Positions 23,025 to 34,040 of a DNA stretch of 64,000 bases are shown here, in pieces. Each line of letters starts with the position of its first letter. Within the stretch, counting starts at the first letter, position 1. A program made the position numbers and the translations under genes. The DNA comes from Amoebophrya sp. A120. Its lineage: Eukaryota > Sar > Dinophyceae > Syndiniales > Amoebophryaceae. Location of the stretch: the NCBI GenBank assembly GCA_905178155.1, contig CAJINV010000002.1:2698226-2762225 (forward strand), in the 5' to 3' direction. Below the pieces are notes generated by a model. The model ran no database searches, had not been told where the DNA came from, and saw only the letters and a list, made by a program, of their open reading frames with translations.

Positions 23025-24094
23025 AAGTAGGAAAATAGACCTCCGGCCAAACCATAGGCACGCACGGCCATACCACAGGCGTGCAGGAGTGACATCGGCT
23101 ACGGCGTGGATGTCCGTGCGGTGGTGCCCAAGTCATAGGGCACGCACTTCACACAGATGCCCCATCATAGGCACTAGCGTGCCCACTCACGGGCACGCAG
23201 CGGAGCAGGAGCCGGCGCCTCAGCGCAAGGAGCCTAGGCAACTGAGGAAGCCGCCGGAGATTGCACTAAGACAGAGCGGGTGCCGCACCTGCTGCGCTTG
23301 CCTTCCCCCTGTCACGCCGGTACGCCCGAAAGCCGTAGCACTACGGCCCAGCTTGAGAAGATCCGAGAAGCCCGCGCGCCGTCAGTGTCTCAAGCCCCCC
23401 GTCCAAGGTCGGACCGGGACGAGACCCGCGGGGGATCGAGAAAAGCATCCGGGCCCGCCCAGGGGGTGAGGTAGTCGCTAGGGCGCAGAGGGTGTGTTGA
23501 TGTGTTGCAAGGAAGGCGGGCGGGTGTAGCAGGTAGCGCCGGCGGGCCTGAAGGATCGACCAAGGCAGCAAGAACGCCAGCAGCGAAGTCGGGTGGGAAG
23601 CTGGTATCCAACGCGGCGGGGCAAAAAAGGGTGGCAATCCCCGTCGCCCGCTTTGCTAGGTAGTGCCACGCCATAGGCCACAGCCCTAGCCGCCACACCA
23701 AGGCGTAACGGAAGAGAGCGGAGCCCCGGCAACACAGGACCCGGGACAAGCATAGCCCAAACCCCCGGGCGCTTGTTAAAGCACGCAATAACCGAGCCAC
23801 AATACCGGGCCCCATTGCAAAGCCAGTGCGAGCGGGCCGCCCGGTCCAGCACCTCGCCATGGGTGTGGGGGGTCTTCAGTAGTCAAGCAGGACATATCAC
23901 TGAGCCCCGGCGAGTAAGGCCACGACGGCAGGATAGGATACAGCACTGCAGTGTTGTCCTGCACCCCCCCCGTGTATGCAGGTCCCATGCCTGGTGATCC
24001 TGGTGCGGCAACTGGGGAAACGCCTAAGGGATCTTGGTCCGGCAGCATCCATACTGTACACCATTAACCTAGAGTAGTAGAAGTAGGAAAATAG
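23025..24094 (+). mobile_element. GC-rich insert with 14-bp direct repeats
   Basis: AAGTAGGAAAATAG stands at 23025-23038 and again at 24081-24094. The 1042 bp between is GC-rich and ends in GAGTAGTAG. Flank length and the short repeat at the right end suggest target-primed retroposition. No reverse-transcriptase or other coding domain is seen, so it may be a truncated or non-autonomous copy. Confidence 0.6.
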
Positions 24095-24196
24095 GAAAAT
24101 TCATACGGTGTGAAGAAGAAGAGTTCGTCTCGACGGTCAGGGTGCATGCTTTAGTGCACTTTGATGAAACCACACGAGAATACTATACTATACTTC

Positions 24197-25132
24197 TAAA
24201 ATGGGAATTCAACCTCCTGTGAAGGCCGTCGCCTGAGGAGATCTCCCGGTCGTAACGTGGGGAGAAGCAGGCCGCATGCTTATCAGGGAAGCGGTTAGTA
24301 GATCTGGTAGGTTGAAAGAGTGACCCCAGTGAATGAGGGCCGCCGCCTCTCATGATGTCACCTAGTACGTAGACCATATTTACGCACAGGCCCTGTTGTT
24401 CTGCGGAGAGCAGCAAGCAGCTCCCTGGCCCATGCGCTTGCGCTGCTGCGCAGGCTCGCAACAAAAAGGCAGGCCGCCGCTGTGCTGTTTGTTGCCTGCC
24501 ACTCAGGTGCCGCGGCTGCACCTCGCGCGTCCGCGGGACGCGACCGGGCAGCAAGCCGAGTGGCACCGCCGACGAGCGCAGCTGCGCTACCGTTAGGGGA
24601 GCGCAGCCACCCAGATGGCTGGCCACCCCACCCTCTCGGATGCCGCCCCTTATCCGAGCTCGGCCAAGCCCATACCGAGAAGTATAGCGCCGACCGTTGA
24701 TAGTGCGCGGCCACCCGGTTGGTCGGTACTATGAAGAGCGCGCCACGACAGGCGAGCCCTGTGGCACCACTGAAACGGCCACACAGCAACACACTGACGG
24801 CGCACAACCGCCCACGAGTTGAGCGCCCCCAGACATGCAAGTGCTTGCTGTGGCTGCGCAGTGCAATTCCAAATCGGACGAAAATCAACGGCAGTCGTGG
24901 GGAGGTGTTGGTGTTCGCGAGGCACTACGTCCGACGCGCCTCCGAGCCGTGGGGGCGGCCCTAGGGATAGGAGAGAGGGACCGAGAGTGCACCTGCTCCG
25001 GGTGCGGGAGATCCTGGCGAGACAGATCCCACAATGCACTGAGATCCATTGGGACCCTTGTACGTACGGTGTTTGTGCACAGCGATCGTTCTTGCCTGTG
25101 GCTTCGATAATAATAATAAAATGGGAATTCAA
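24197..25132 (+). mobile_element. GC-rich insert with 16-bp direct repeats and a TAA-repeat tail
   Basis: TAAAATGGGAATTCAA stands at 24197-24212 and 25117-25132. The 904-bp insert between is GC-rich and ends in CGATAATAATAA. A simple-repeat tail next to a long target duplication is typical of non-LTR retrotransposition. No protein domain recognised. Confidence 0.68.
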
Positions 25133-26237
25133 TACAAAATGGGAAATTTCGTACTTCATTTACACTCTCAGCGACAATTCTATTCGATGCATTTCTAGTT
25201 GTAAGATTTTGTCAGACCTCGATTATGGGCTCCTCCACCTCTTGCGGCTCAGCTCTTGCGGCCTAAGCAAGTCCGAGTTTTGTAGAGGTGGAGTTTATTG
25301 ATATTGTTGCAGCTACCATAGAAGTGTTTGATGTGGGGGCGAATATAAACCAATAATGCAACATTTTCCGCATAGAGGATTGGCGCTGAATGCGCACTAG
25401 GGCTTATTCGAAACTGCTACTATACTACAGTGGAGCTGCTGCAGTTGTTGACAACTTGACAGCAGCATCATATCATGCCGGCAGTTGTGTAGATAAGTCC
25501 GTGCTGAAAGACCGTTACTTGAAAAACAAAAATGTACTAAAAATCAAATCTGCGACCAGCACGTCAACTTGATTTCTTTGGTAAAAAACAGTTGGTGCGA
25601 GAAGGGCGACTGTGCCACCGCTGCGACTACTTATTGCTTTTTTTCGAGGCAGTAGAGATGTTTCACTCTCATCCGTATCAAGTAGTTCTCACAGTCGTGT
25701 TTTTTCCATTCAATTCGCGTCGGTTTGTCTTTTGTTTCTGGTACGCATCTACTTTCTTCGAGGGGCTTCATTGAAGCCCCTGCGTAGTTCTAGAACCGAG
25801 GGAAAAGTGTGTGGTTGTGGTTTCTTTGTTGTTGCTTCTGTCAAAAGCGTTTTTTCATCATGATTCATTGGGGTGGTCGAGCGAAAGAGATATTTCATTT
25901 CTTCTAGCAAACGCAAACCATAATTGGCCAGCAGGGTAGCAAACCATTAGATTTCCAATAACTAAAACTATCTCGTCTGGGAGCACAGGAGGCACAATTT
26001 TGCAACTTTTCCCAAATCAAATCCACTTCCAATAATGAAAATTTTCAACAAAATTCTAGCGTTTTTTTCACACAACATTCATCGCCAAAGTAGTACTTTT
26101 GGCCCGCCAAAGATATTAAACCCTGAGCACTAATACCCGGTCGCGTCCTCCCGCAGAACGGATTCTTGCATGTGGACTGACTAAGCAAAACACGCACAAC
26201 TTCTACCCAAGCAGACCATCATACTATCGTATCGAAG

Positions 26238-29200
26238 ATGCAGCCCGCCCTCCAGGTCGGCGATGCAAACCAGAGCCTCCTTCTTCAGCCAGCCACGACC
26301 CCGACTTCCTCCGAGGCCGTCGTGGTGACTACCCCGGTGGAGCAGATTAACAAGCAGCACATCTCTCCGACGCTGCGAAAGGAGAAATACGGCGAAACAG
26401 TGAAATCCCCCACCGCGCCCGACGCCCCAAAAAGGGATAAGCTTTGCCGCGCCGGCGGCTCACGAAACGGAAACAACGACTCCTACGCCCGGCACATTTT
26501 CGACCTCGCACCAAAACTAAGATCGGCGGAATCGAACGAATTGCTCGACCACAGCTCGTATCAAATGCAACTTTCCATGGGTCTAGAACATGGCAACTTG
26601 TCATGCGACATCAGAATCATGCAAGAATCTGTGTTGCATGAGTACCAAAAGCCAACCATTTTTGACCAAGGCGACAGGGAGTTTGTTCTCATGCAGAATA
26701 GGCATGGCAGAGATCTCACAGAATCTGTCATGCTAGGTCCTGCATTCCAGACCTCATGGGTCATAGAAAACCTGCATTACAAATCGCGCACTCTTCCAGA
26801 CCCAGACATATTTGCAGTGCATAGTTCCGAAAACGATGCGGATGACGAGCACGAGAAGGTGGAAGATGGCGCGGTGGGGATGGAAGTGACAGAATCTGCC
26901 GGTGGCCTATCAAATGCAAATATGTCTCGGTGGTCTGGAAATATGTTATGACAACAGTTGTCATGCGTCAGCTTTGGAAGGAGCCACGCAGCGAACGCTC
27001 ACCATGCGCAGCCAAGCATCATGAGAAGTTTTTGTCATACCTGTGTGCTGCATATAATTGTGCGTGACAAAGTGCGTTTCATTCACATGACAAGCAAGCG
27101 GACCCATTCGCTGGCTAGCATGACAGAGTTCATCAGGGACAGACCAGGCAACCACGACAAATCTTGCATTCTTCCAGACCTAGAAAGACATATTTGCGTT
27201 TGATAGAACCTTAACAACAACAATCTAGACGACGGTTTGTTTTCCTCCATGGAATCGGGGATCATGGATTTGGATTCGCCCATAGAAGTAGACAACAACG
27301 GGGATAAAAAAGATACCAACGGGAATCATGACAAAGGATTACGAGAAGGTGGAGCAACAGCAAATGCAAACATCAACATCGCAAGAACCACTTCCCCGAC
27401 TGCAACGGATGAACTACAACAAACCAGTATCATCGAAAACGACAACAATACCTCTTTTGTAATGATTGGACAGGAAGACTCTGTACTCGGCCTAGAACAG
27501 CCCTTCAGCCACACGAACAATGTGATCACGATGAACAGCAACGTCCTCCACCTGGCGGGGTTGAAGGGGTTGGACGCGTTCGACTTGGACAGTTCCCGGA
27601 ATGACAGTGTGATCAACATGCAGGTGGAACCGTCTTTGGTGGTGGATTCGGTCGAGAACAACAGGATAAATATGACCAGCTCGATGGACTTGGAACCGAC
27701 AACAAACACAGCAGCTACTAGGCCAAAAACGGGCGAAGTAGTAGAACAAAAAAACAACCGTGGAGCAGGAGGTTCTTTATCTTTATCCCCACCACCAAAC
27801 CCACGAGGCGTGCTCCCCCCGCCACCCAGACGGAGCGGTGGAACTACAGCTGGGAATAAAGTAACAAGCGACGGGAAAAATTATAATCAGGATTTGGACA
27901 AATCCCTCGAGATTGACCAGGGGAACAGTCGCAGTAACTCCCCAGTTATGCAAGAATAAAACTGTGTGGCTGTAAGTCTGTGATGCAGAAAATACAAAAC
28001 TGTCACACTTGTCATGCTGGATGTGCGTCATAGGCTACTTCCATACGTGTTTCCACGTACTAGCTGCGCATGACAAGTTTTCCCTGTAATGCAGAACGAA
28101 TTTGTGATCCTGCTCTTCCTACAGAGTTACACTTACACAGTTTTTTTTCTGGATACCAGTGTTAGGCGTAGAAGGACCAACATCGAGTACAACTAATGTT
28201 GACATCAACACGGACAAGAACAACAGCACAAGCGGCAATACAATTCCAGTTTCCAGTTGTGGTGCTGGAGCTGGTTCAACTTCAACTTCTTCCCAACAGC
28301 AGCTCCACCAAGCCAGACTGGACGCGATGCAAACTTCTCCGGGAACAACGTCAACCGCTGCAGTTCATCCTGCCGCTCCATCGAAAGTGAATCACTCCTC
28401 CCCCCTTACCGGCGTGCATCGGCAAACGTGGAAAAAGGACGACTACGAAAACGTGGATAAAAGCGGAGCTGCGGGGTACAAGAAGGGTAGTACTTCTATG
28501 GGTCATATCATGGGCCCGCCGATGATGATGTCGCACAACAAATCCAGCGGAAGTAGCAAGTTTCACAAGGGCGGTGGAAAGGGGAAGTTCTTTTCATCAA
28601 AGTCGAAGGAAAAAGATTTTTACAGCAACAGTCCGTATAATAGCAGTAGTTGGAATTACAATTATGGCACCAGTCCGAACACTGGAAAGTTGAACTACGA
28701 CTACCCGAGCAATAGTTTCGAACAACAACCAGGAAGTGGCAGCTTCGATTTCAGCATGGCAGGCGGGTTAGCATCTTCCTCTTCTTCTTACCAACATTTC
28801 TACAACGGGCAGCATACTACAGCGCAGCACTACGCGGGAGGAGGTGCTATCAGTAGCACTAACTCTCTATCAACTGTAAAAATGTCTGGGTCTGGAAGAA
28901 TGCATGTTTGTCATGCTTGTCTGGCATGACGCCTAAATCTGGCATGCGCGTTACCCAAGAGCCCCACTTTTCTGTGATGCAGAAACGCAGTTTGTCATGC
29001 AGAATAGGCAACACCTAGAAGCTCAGAAACTTGTCATGCTGCGCCAGCACTTGTGGCCTCATCATGAGACGCCACCCAGCATCACAAATTTCCAGACCCA
29101 GACATTTTTACAATCCATACTCTCCCGCCCTCGGACACCCACAGGTTGGGGCGGTTCCGTATCAAAAGGAAAAATCCCTCCTCACCATATCGAAAAGGTA

Positions 29201-32200
29201 TGTCCTCGAAAATTTGCGTTGCTGATTTGTGACCACAAATCGGGTCTATCTTGCAAGGAGGCACACTCAGGCTGTCCGCCACGTTATGCAGGCGGTTTGT
29301 CATGCTGTAAGGCCTACAGGGTAGCCGTCTACCATGCTAGGCGCCTACACCAAAAGGCCACCACCTAGGCGCAAGATCTGCGGGCATTTCTGTACAGCAA
29401 CACAAATTTGATTTGTGTATCCAAATCCAGCATCAGAAGTTTCGTTTTGATATAGGGAGAGGGGGTTTTTCCTTTTGATATTCCGAGCACGATGAGCATG
29501 CGCGTGAACGTTTCGACCCCAATGTTCGGCACGACCGGTGAAGACGATGATTTGACGTATTTTTTGGACCAGTTGGGCGGGGCTGGTGTTCCTGGAACGA
29601 GTAGCACACCGACGCCGAGCTTGGTTGCCGCTGTAAATAACTCCGTCTTTGCGCAGAACTCGCCGCTGTTTGCGGATGATTTGACGGGTTTTTATGGCGG
29701 CGGGGCAGCTGGTGCAGCAGCTCAACATGCGGGTAGTTTTAATACTACAGGAGGGCTCAACAAGTCCGAGGCGAATTATTGGAACAAGTTTGATCATGCT
29801 GCACCTGCATCTGATGATCGTCCATTGGGGATGAACACGAACAACAACGCATCTTCCTCCACTGGCTTGCAGATCCCGATTCCCACCACCGATGTCTCTA
29901 TGATGTCGGTAGAGGACCTGTTGAACAGCAGCAGCCACAGCTTATCACCGGAAATATCAAATGCAAAAATGTCTGGGTCTGGAAAAGTGTAGACTTGTCA
30001 TGCAGATTTTCCATGACCCATGAGGTCTGGAATGCGGAACTTAGCATGACAGACTCTGCGAGGTCTCTGCCATGCCTATCCTGCGTGAGGAACTCCCTTC
30101 CAACTTGGTCAAAAGTGGACAGCTTTTGGCACTCATGCGGCACAGATTTTTGCATGCTTCAGATTTACCATGACAAGTCGCAATCTTCCAGATCCAGACA
30201 TTTTTGCAATTCATAGGAAAAAAACTTGAACAACCTCTCCGGCGAGGATCTGCAGCAGCAACTAGGACTACTGGACAGTCACTGGGGCGGTCAACCTGAG
30301 CAAAAGCTGCATCTTCACAAGGCCGCGGGGGGTATAACAAAAACACCTTCTAATGGTAGAACAGCACCCGCCTCTTCTTCCGCACCTCCAGCGGACTACA
30401 ACTTTCTCCAGCAAATGCTATCCTGTGCAAAAGTATCGCACTCGTAGTAATCGCAGTCATGCATTACAAATCTTCATCCCAAGGTAAAACAGCATGACAA
30501 ATTCCATTTTTCATGCTGAGCTAATTTGTCATGCCATTTATACTAGTACGATACTTCTGCAGTTCATAATTGCTCTTGTTCAACAACGAGGCAACCCACG
30601 ACCCGGTGCCAAAAGTAGTAGTACCGCCGAGGAGCGCTTCTCTCGCTGTGGAGACGGAGAATTTAGAGCAGACAAACAATAGCAAGTGGTTATTCTGAGG
30701 ACAAATCCCCCCTCCCCATATCGAAAAGGTGTGTTTCCGAAAAATTGTGTTGCTGATTTGAGGTCACAAATCACGTCTGTCTTGCAAGAAGACAAGCGCA
30801 AAGGCTTCCGCACCATTATGGAATCGATTTGGCATGCTGTTGCGCCAAGGGGACACCCGTTTGCAATGCTAAGCAACCAGACCTATACACCCCTACCTAG
30901 GCCGGGGATCTGGCTGCGATGCCTTACTGCAAGACAAATCCGATTTGTGTACCCAAATCCTGCGTCACGGATTTCCATTTCGATATGGGGAGGGGGGATT
31001 TTTCCTTTTGATAGTGGTGGGAGCAGATTCTGGGGGCAGAAGACACGACGACGACGGACAGCTCAAAAATCGCAACAGCGTTATCTTCCTGCGCTGGTCC
31101 TTCTGTTGCCGAGGCCGCTGCGGCGGCGGAGGCGCTGCTGACTGCGGCAACAAGTGCGAAATCTAATACCGTTGCGGCCGCTATTGAACAAGCACAGAAT
31201 ATTCAAACGGTAAAGCCCCCGCCCACAACCACCTCGACGAAAGACGAATCTGTCGCCGTTTTGCAGGAATTTTTAACCCAGATTCAGGACGAGGACAAAA
31301 TCAAGAAAATCAAGGAGCAGCAAACCCCAAAAGCGCTGACGCCCTTTTATCCTGAGCAAAAACGTCCCCGCCCCATAGTCAAGTTTGTAAATCTGCAACA
31401 CAAATCGCCAAGCTTTGGGAGTTGTGCATGACAAGTTTCCGTCTGTAGTATACATAGTGGTGCTTAGCAAGGCAAGCCGCATGAGAAAGCCAATTTCTCG
31501 TCCTGTTTTACAGCATTAAAAATGCCAAATCGTGATTGGAAATGCCTCGCATGGGTATGCGCATTACAAATGTTCCTGTCATTGCGCATTTGCATTACAA
31601 CTCTGGGTTGGGGACGACGTTTTTGCTGAGGATACCTTTCAACGCAACAAGCAGCTGAACGCGCAACCTTTTTTGTTGCTGCAGAAGAAGGAATACGAGG
31701 AAACGGCTTCGGAAATGGAAAAACCAGTCCCGGTACCCGTGCCGGCTGCAGGTATTTATAAATTGATACGGTGTAGTAAGTATAGTCTGTTGTTCTATCT
31801 TCATATTTCAAGAACTAAACTACATCGGGAGGTGATCTTTGTTGCTGTCGTGCTTGGCATGCATACGGATCCACTCCAGGACGACCTTGGCAGATGTCAT
31901 TCTTATACGCAAGAACTACCCGAAAGATGAACTCGGTACTATGCATCCAGTATAACAACAACATCTTCTCTTTCCGAGAAGAAGACGTCACAAATAAACA
32001 AAACCTATCAGGTTCCAAACCTCCAACCGGTGACAGTACTAGCAGTAGCGGCACGACCAGTTCTAGCGGCGACACTGCCATCAATACCACACCAAGCGGG
32101 CTTGCCTTGGATAAGAAAGCCCGTGCGTTACAGCGGCAAAACCCGGTTTTTTTGTCCAGTAAGTACCTCGCGCCTGTTTCGACGAGTAATGGTAAATCCG

Positions 32201-32691
32201 GAGCATGCGGTGGTTCCGATGAGGATACAGCGAAGATGAAAATAATGGACGACAGAATTCCGGTGGATGAGTTAGTTTCGTTGAAACGAACCAACTCGAT
32301 GGCAAACGGGTCATCTTCGTTGGCGGAGTGTCCTACTTCGGGAAGCAGGTTGGAAGTAGGGGATACAAACACGACGACCCTACTTCTGCTCCTTCCGGGA
32401 ACGTCAACGAGTAACAAGGGGACCAACAGGAGCAACAACTCTGAGCAGGAGGACGACAACAATAAGAAATCCACCGGGGCGGAAAACGAAAAAGTACCAT
32501 CCTCTGCGAGCAGTAGCGCCGCAGGCAGTGTCCTCAGTGCAGCTGCAGGAAGCATTACAGGCCGGAACAAAAACAATCCAAGCCGGGAGGAGAAAGTCGC
32601 GAACAAGGCGAAAAATCGGGGCGTTCTTGGGCCACCCACGAAGGTGCAGCGACTCGGATCGCCCGCGAAGAATTTCAATCCGTTTGGGTGA
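26238..32691 (+). CDS. Large Ser/Asn-rich low-complexity protein
   Basis: Eleven exons: 26238-26558, 26829-26907, 27211-27946, 28161-28867, 29125-29159, 29486-29954, 30221-30418, 30574-30690, 31019-31347, 31640-31751, 32012-32691, giving 1260 aa. The chain is dominated by Asn, Ser, Thr, Gly and Gln runs, with a Lys/Gly-rich stretch (HKGGGKGKFFSSKSKEKDF) followed by Tyr/Asn/Ser repeats. Near residue 960-990 is a short charged helix (DEDKIKKIKEQQ). No membrane segment or enzyme motif. Nine introns are introners; the last (31752-32011) is GT-AG. Exon 9, the end of that GT-AG intron and the last exon are copied into the mosaic region of the kinase gene at 41362-42418. Function unknown; an RNA-binding or condensate-type role could be proposed but is not shown. 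Confidence 0.8.
26559..26823 (+). mobile_element. Introner, family A
   Basis: 265 bp. Flanks GCTCG / GTTCC (3 of 5). Left repeat has diverged (CTTTCCATGGGTCTAG), suggesting an older copy. Confidence 0.82.
26908..27205. mobile_element. Introner, family A
   Basis: 298 bp. Flanks TGGCC / GAACC (2 of 5). Both repeats are diverged and longer than usual; frame still joins (GG|LNNNN). Confidence 0.78.
27947..28155. mobile_element. Introner, family C
   Basis: 209 bp. Flanks CCAGT / CCAGT. Confidence 0.92.
28868..29119 (+). mobile_element. Introner, family A
   Basis: 252 bp. Flanks CTCTC / CTCTC. Confidence 0.93.
29160..29480. mobile_element. Introner, family D
   Basis: 321 bp. Flanks TTCCG / TTCCG. 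Only 35 nt of exon separate it from the preceding family A element. Confidence 0.93.
29955..30215 (+). mobile_element. Introner, family A
   Basis: 261 bp. Flanks GGAAA / GGAAA. Confidence 0.92.
30419..30568. mobile_element. Introner, family B
   Basis: 150 bp. Flanks AATGC / ATTGC. Confidence 0.88.
30691..31013. mobile_element. Introner, family D
   Basis: 323 bp. Flanks GTGGT / GTGGT. Confidence 0.93.
31348..31634. mobile_element. Introner, family E
   Basis: 287 bp. Flanks CCTTT / CCTTT. Last introner of this gene; a GT-AG intron follows 112 nt later. Confidence 0.91.
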
Positions 32692-34040
32692 AAGAAGATG
32701 ACGCAGCTGGTGCTCCAGGGTTTTTATTTTTTTTTCAGTTTTTTTTTTCGATTGGTATTGCTTGTGCTATTCCTATTGTTTCCAAATGCAAGAACACGAT
32801 AATTGTTGAATTTTTTCACCTCCATGCATGTGATCGTCGTACTTATTTACCTCATAACGCAATTATGCCTACTCTACTCCGATGATCGATCATTAATTTA
32901 CCACTTTGTTCCACCGCTACATTGAGTTTTTTTCTCGCACCATCGAAGTACCCACCTCTTCATGGTTTTTTGACAACATTTTTTGTTTCGCCGAGTCTAT
33001 TTCAGTTTCGCTTTCATCAAACTAAGGAGTTCTTGCACTTGCTTGTGCAGGAGCAGGAGTGTCCTTCCAGTATAAAAAAAATGCATGATACGATGTTTCA
33101 GCAGGTTCATGCAGGGTCGGGTCAATCAGTATACTTTTTGAATTCAATGTAGGATAGACATGAATGTCATAGTTTTATTCGTCAACATGCGACGACTGTT
33201 ATTGTGTCTGCCGAAGGACGAGATTTACTGAAAAATTATGAAAAACAACATTGAATAGAACCATGTAAATTACCATTTGAGCAGTTGCGCTTCTTGTACA
33301 ATTTAATTCAATTTGATTGTAAAAAATGCTACAACGACTACTACATGCTGTCGTCGCGGCCGCGGCCGTGGACGCCGAATAATTCTTGAATGCATACGAA
33401 ACTGCTGCAGATTTTTAGTACTTACTTGCTTTCCATAAATATTGCTGGTAGTGACAAAAACACAAACTACGCCTCCACGCAGAAACGCTTGGGATGTTGT
33501 AACAAAGCCTCTACTTGTCCTTGTGTCTCGACAGTGGTCGACGCACAGAGAAGATCTTCTGTTCGCACTAGTAGTAGGAGACGACTCGTCTCCGGTTTGT
33601 ACACTGCACCGCAGTGGTACAACTTGCGCGTGCGCTGCCGCTGCCCAGCGCCGGCCACAGATATCGATACGTTTAAAAAAAAGAGCCTGAAGAAAGTAGA
33701 TCTTCATTGGACCCCCTCGAGAGTTTGGTGGAGTTGATGCGGGCTTTGATGTTTTTTGGATGGAAATGAGTTGCCCTTGCCAGCGAGTTTGAAATGTTGA
33801 GGGGTAAGAAGTATGCAGCAAGAGCCTCTGAGTGCCGCATGTGGAAGTTTTTCTTCTCTTCTGTACTCTACTGCAGGACCACTTTCCAACGACTGCATTT
33901 ACATTACTACATTCTGCGCCCCAGATTGAGATTTATTTATTAGACACTTTCCCTGTATGATTATTTGTACCAGAACTTCGCTTGATTACATTAGGTAGAC
34001 ATTTGAGTATCATTTTTCCTTGCTCGTCTACGAAAAAGCC
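32692..34040. other. Intergenic region
   Basis: AT-rich, without introners or recognisable frames. A GC tract with the CGGCCGCGGCCG palindrome sits at 33357-33368. Confidence 0.5.

Larger units (their letters stand above)
22795..26237. other. Gene-free region with two GC-rich inserts
   Basis: AT-rich background (22795-23024, 24095-24196, 25133-26237) broken by two GC-rich blocks listed separately. Frames inside the blocks look compositional. No introner, no domain and no RNA gene recognised. Confidence 0.5.

Noticed and set aside
22963-23469. 168-codon frame and its antisense partners
   Set aside because: It spans the edge of a GC-rich insert and its direct repeat; composition explains the open frame.
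23039-25116. tRNA or rRNA genes in the GC-rich inserts
   Set aside because: No cloverleaf with a GTTCRANNC-type arm and no conserved rRNA stretch could be recognised by eye; a covariance-model search would settle it.
21972-29368. Recurring short frames beginning MQNRQHLEAQKLVML and similar
   Set aside because: They recur because the same family A interior recurs; they start and end inside introners and cross the inverted repeats, so they are not genes.
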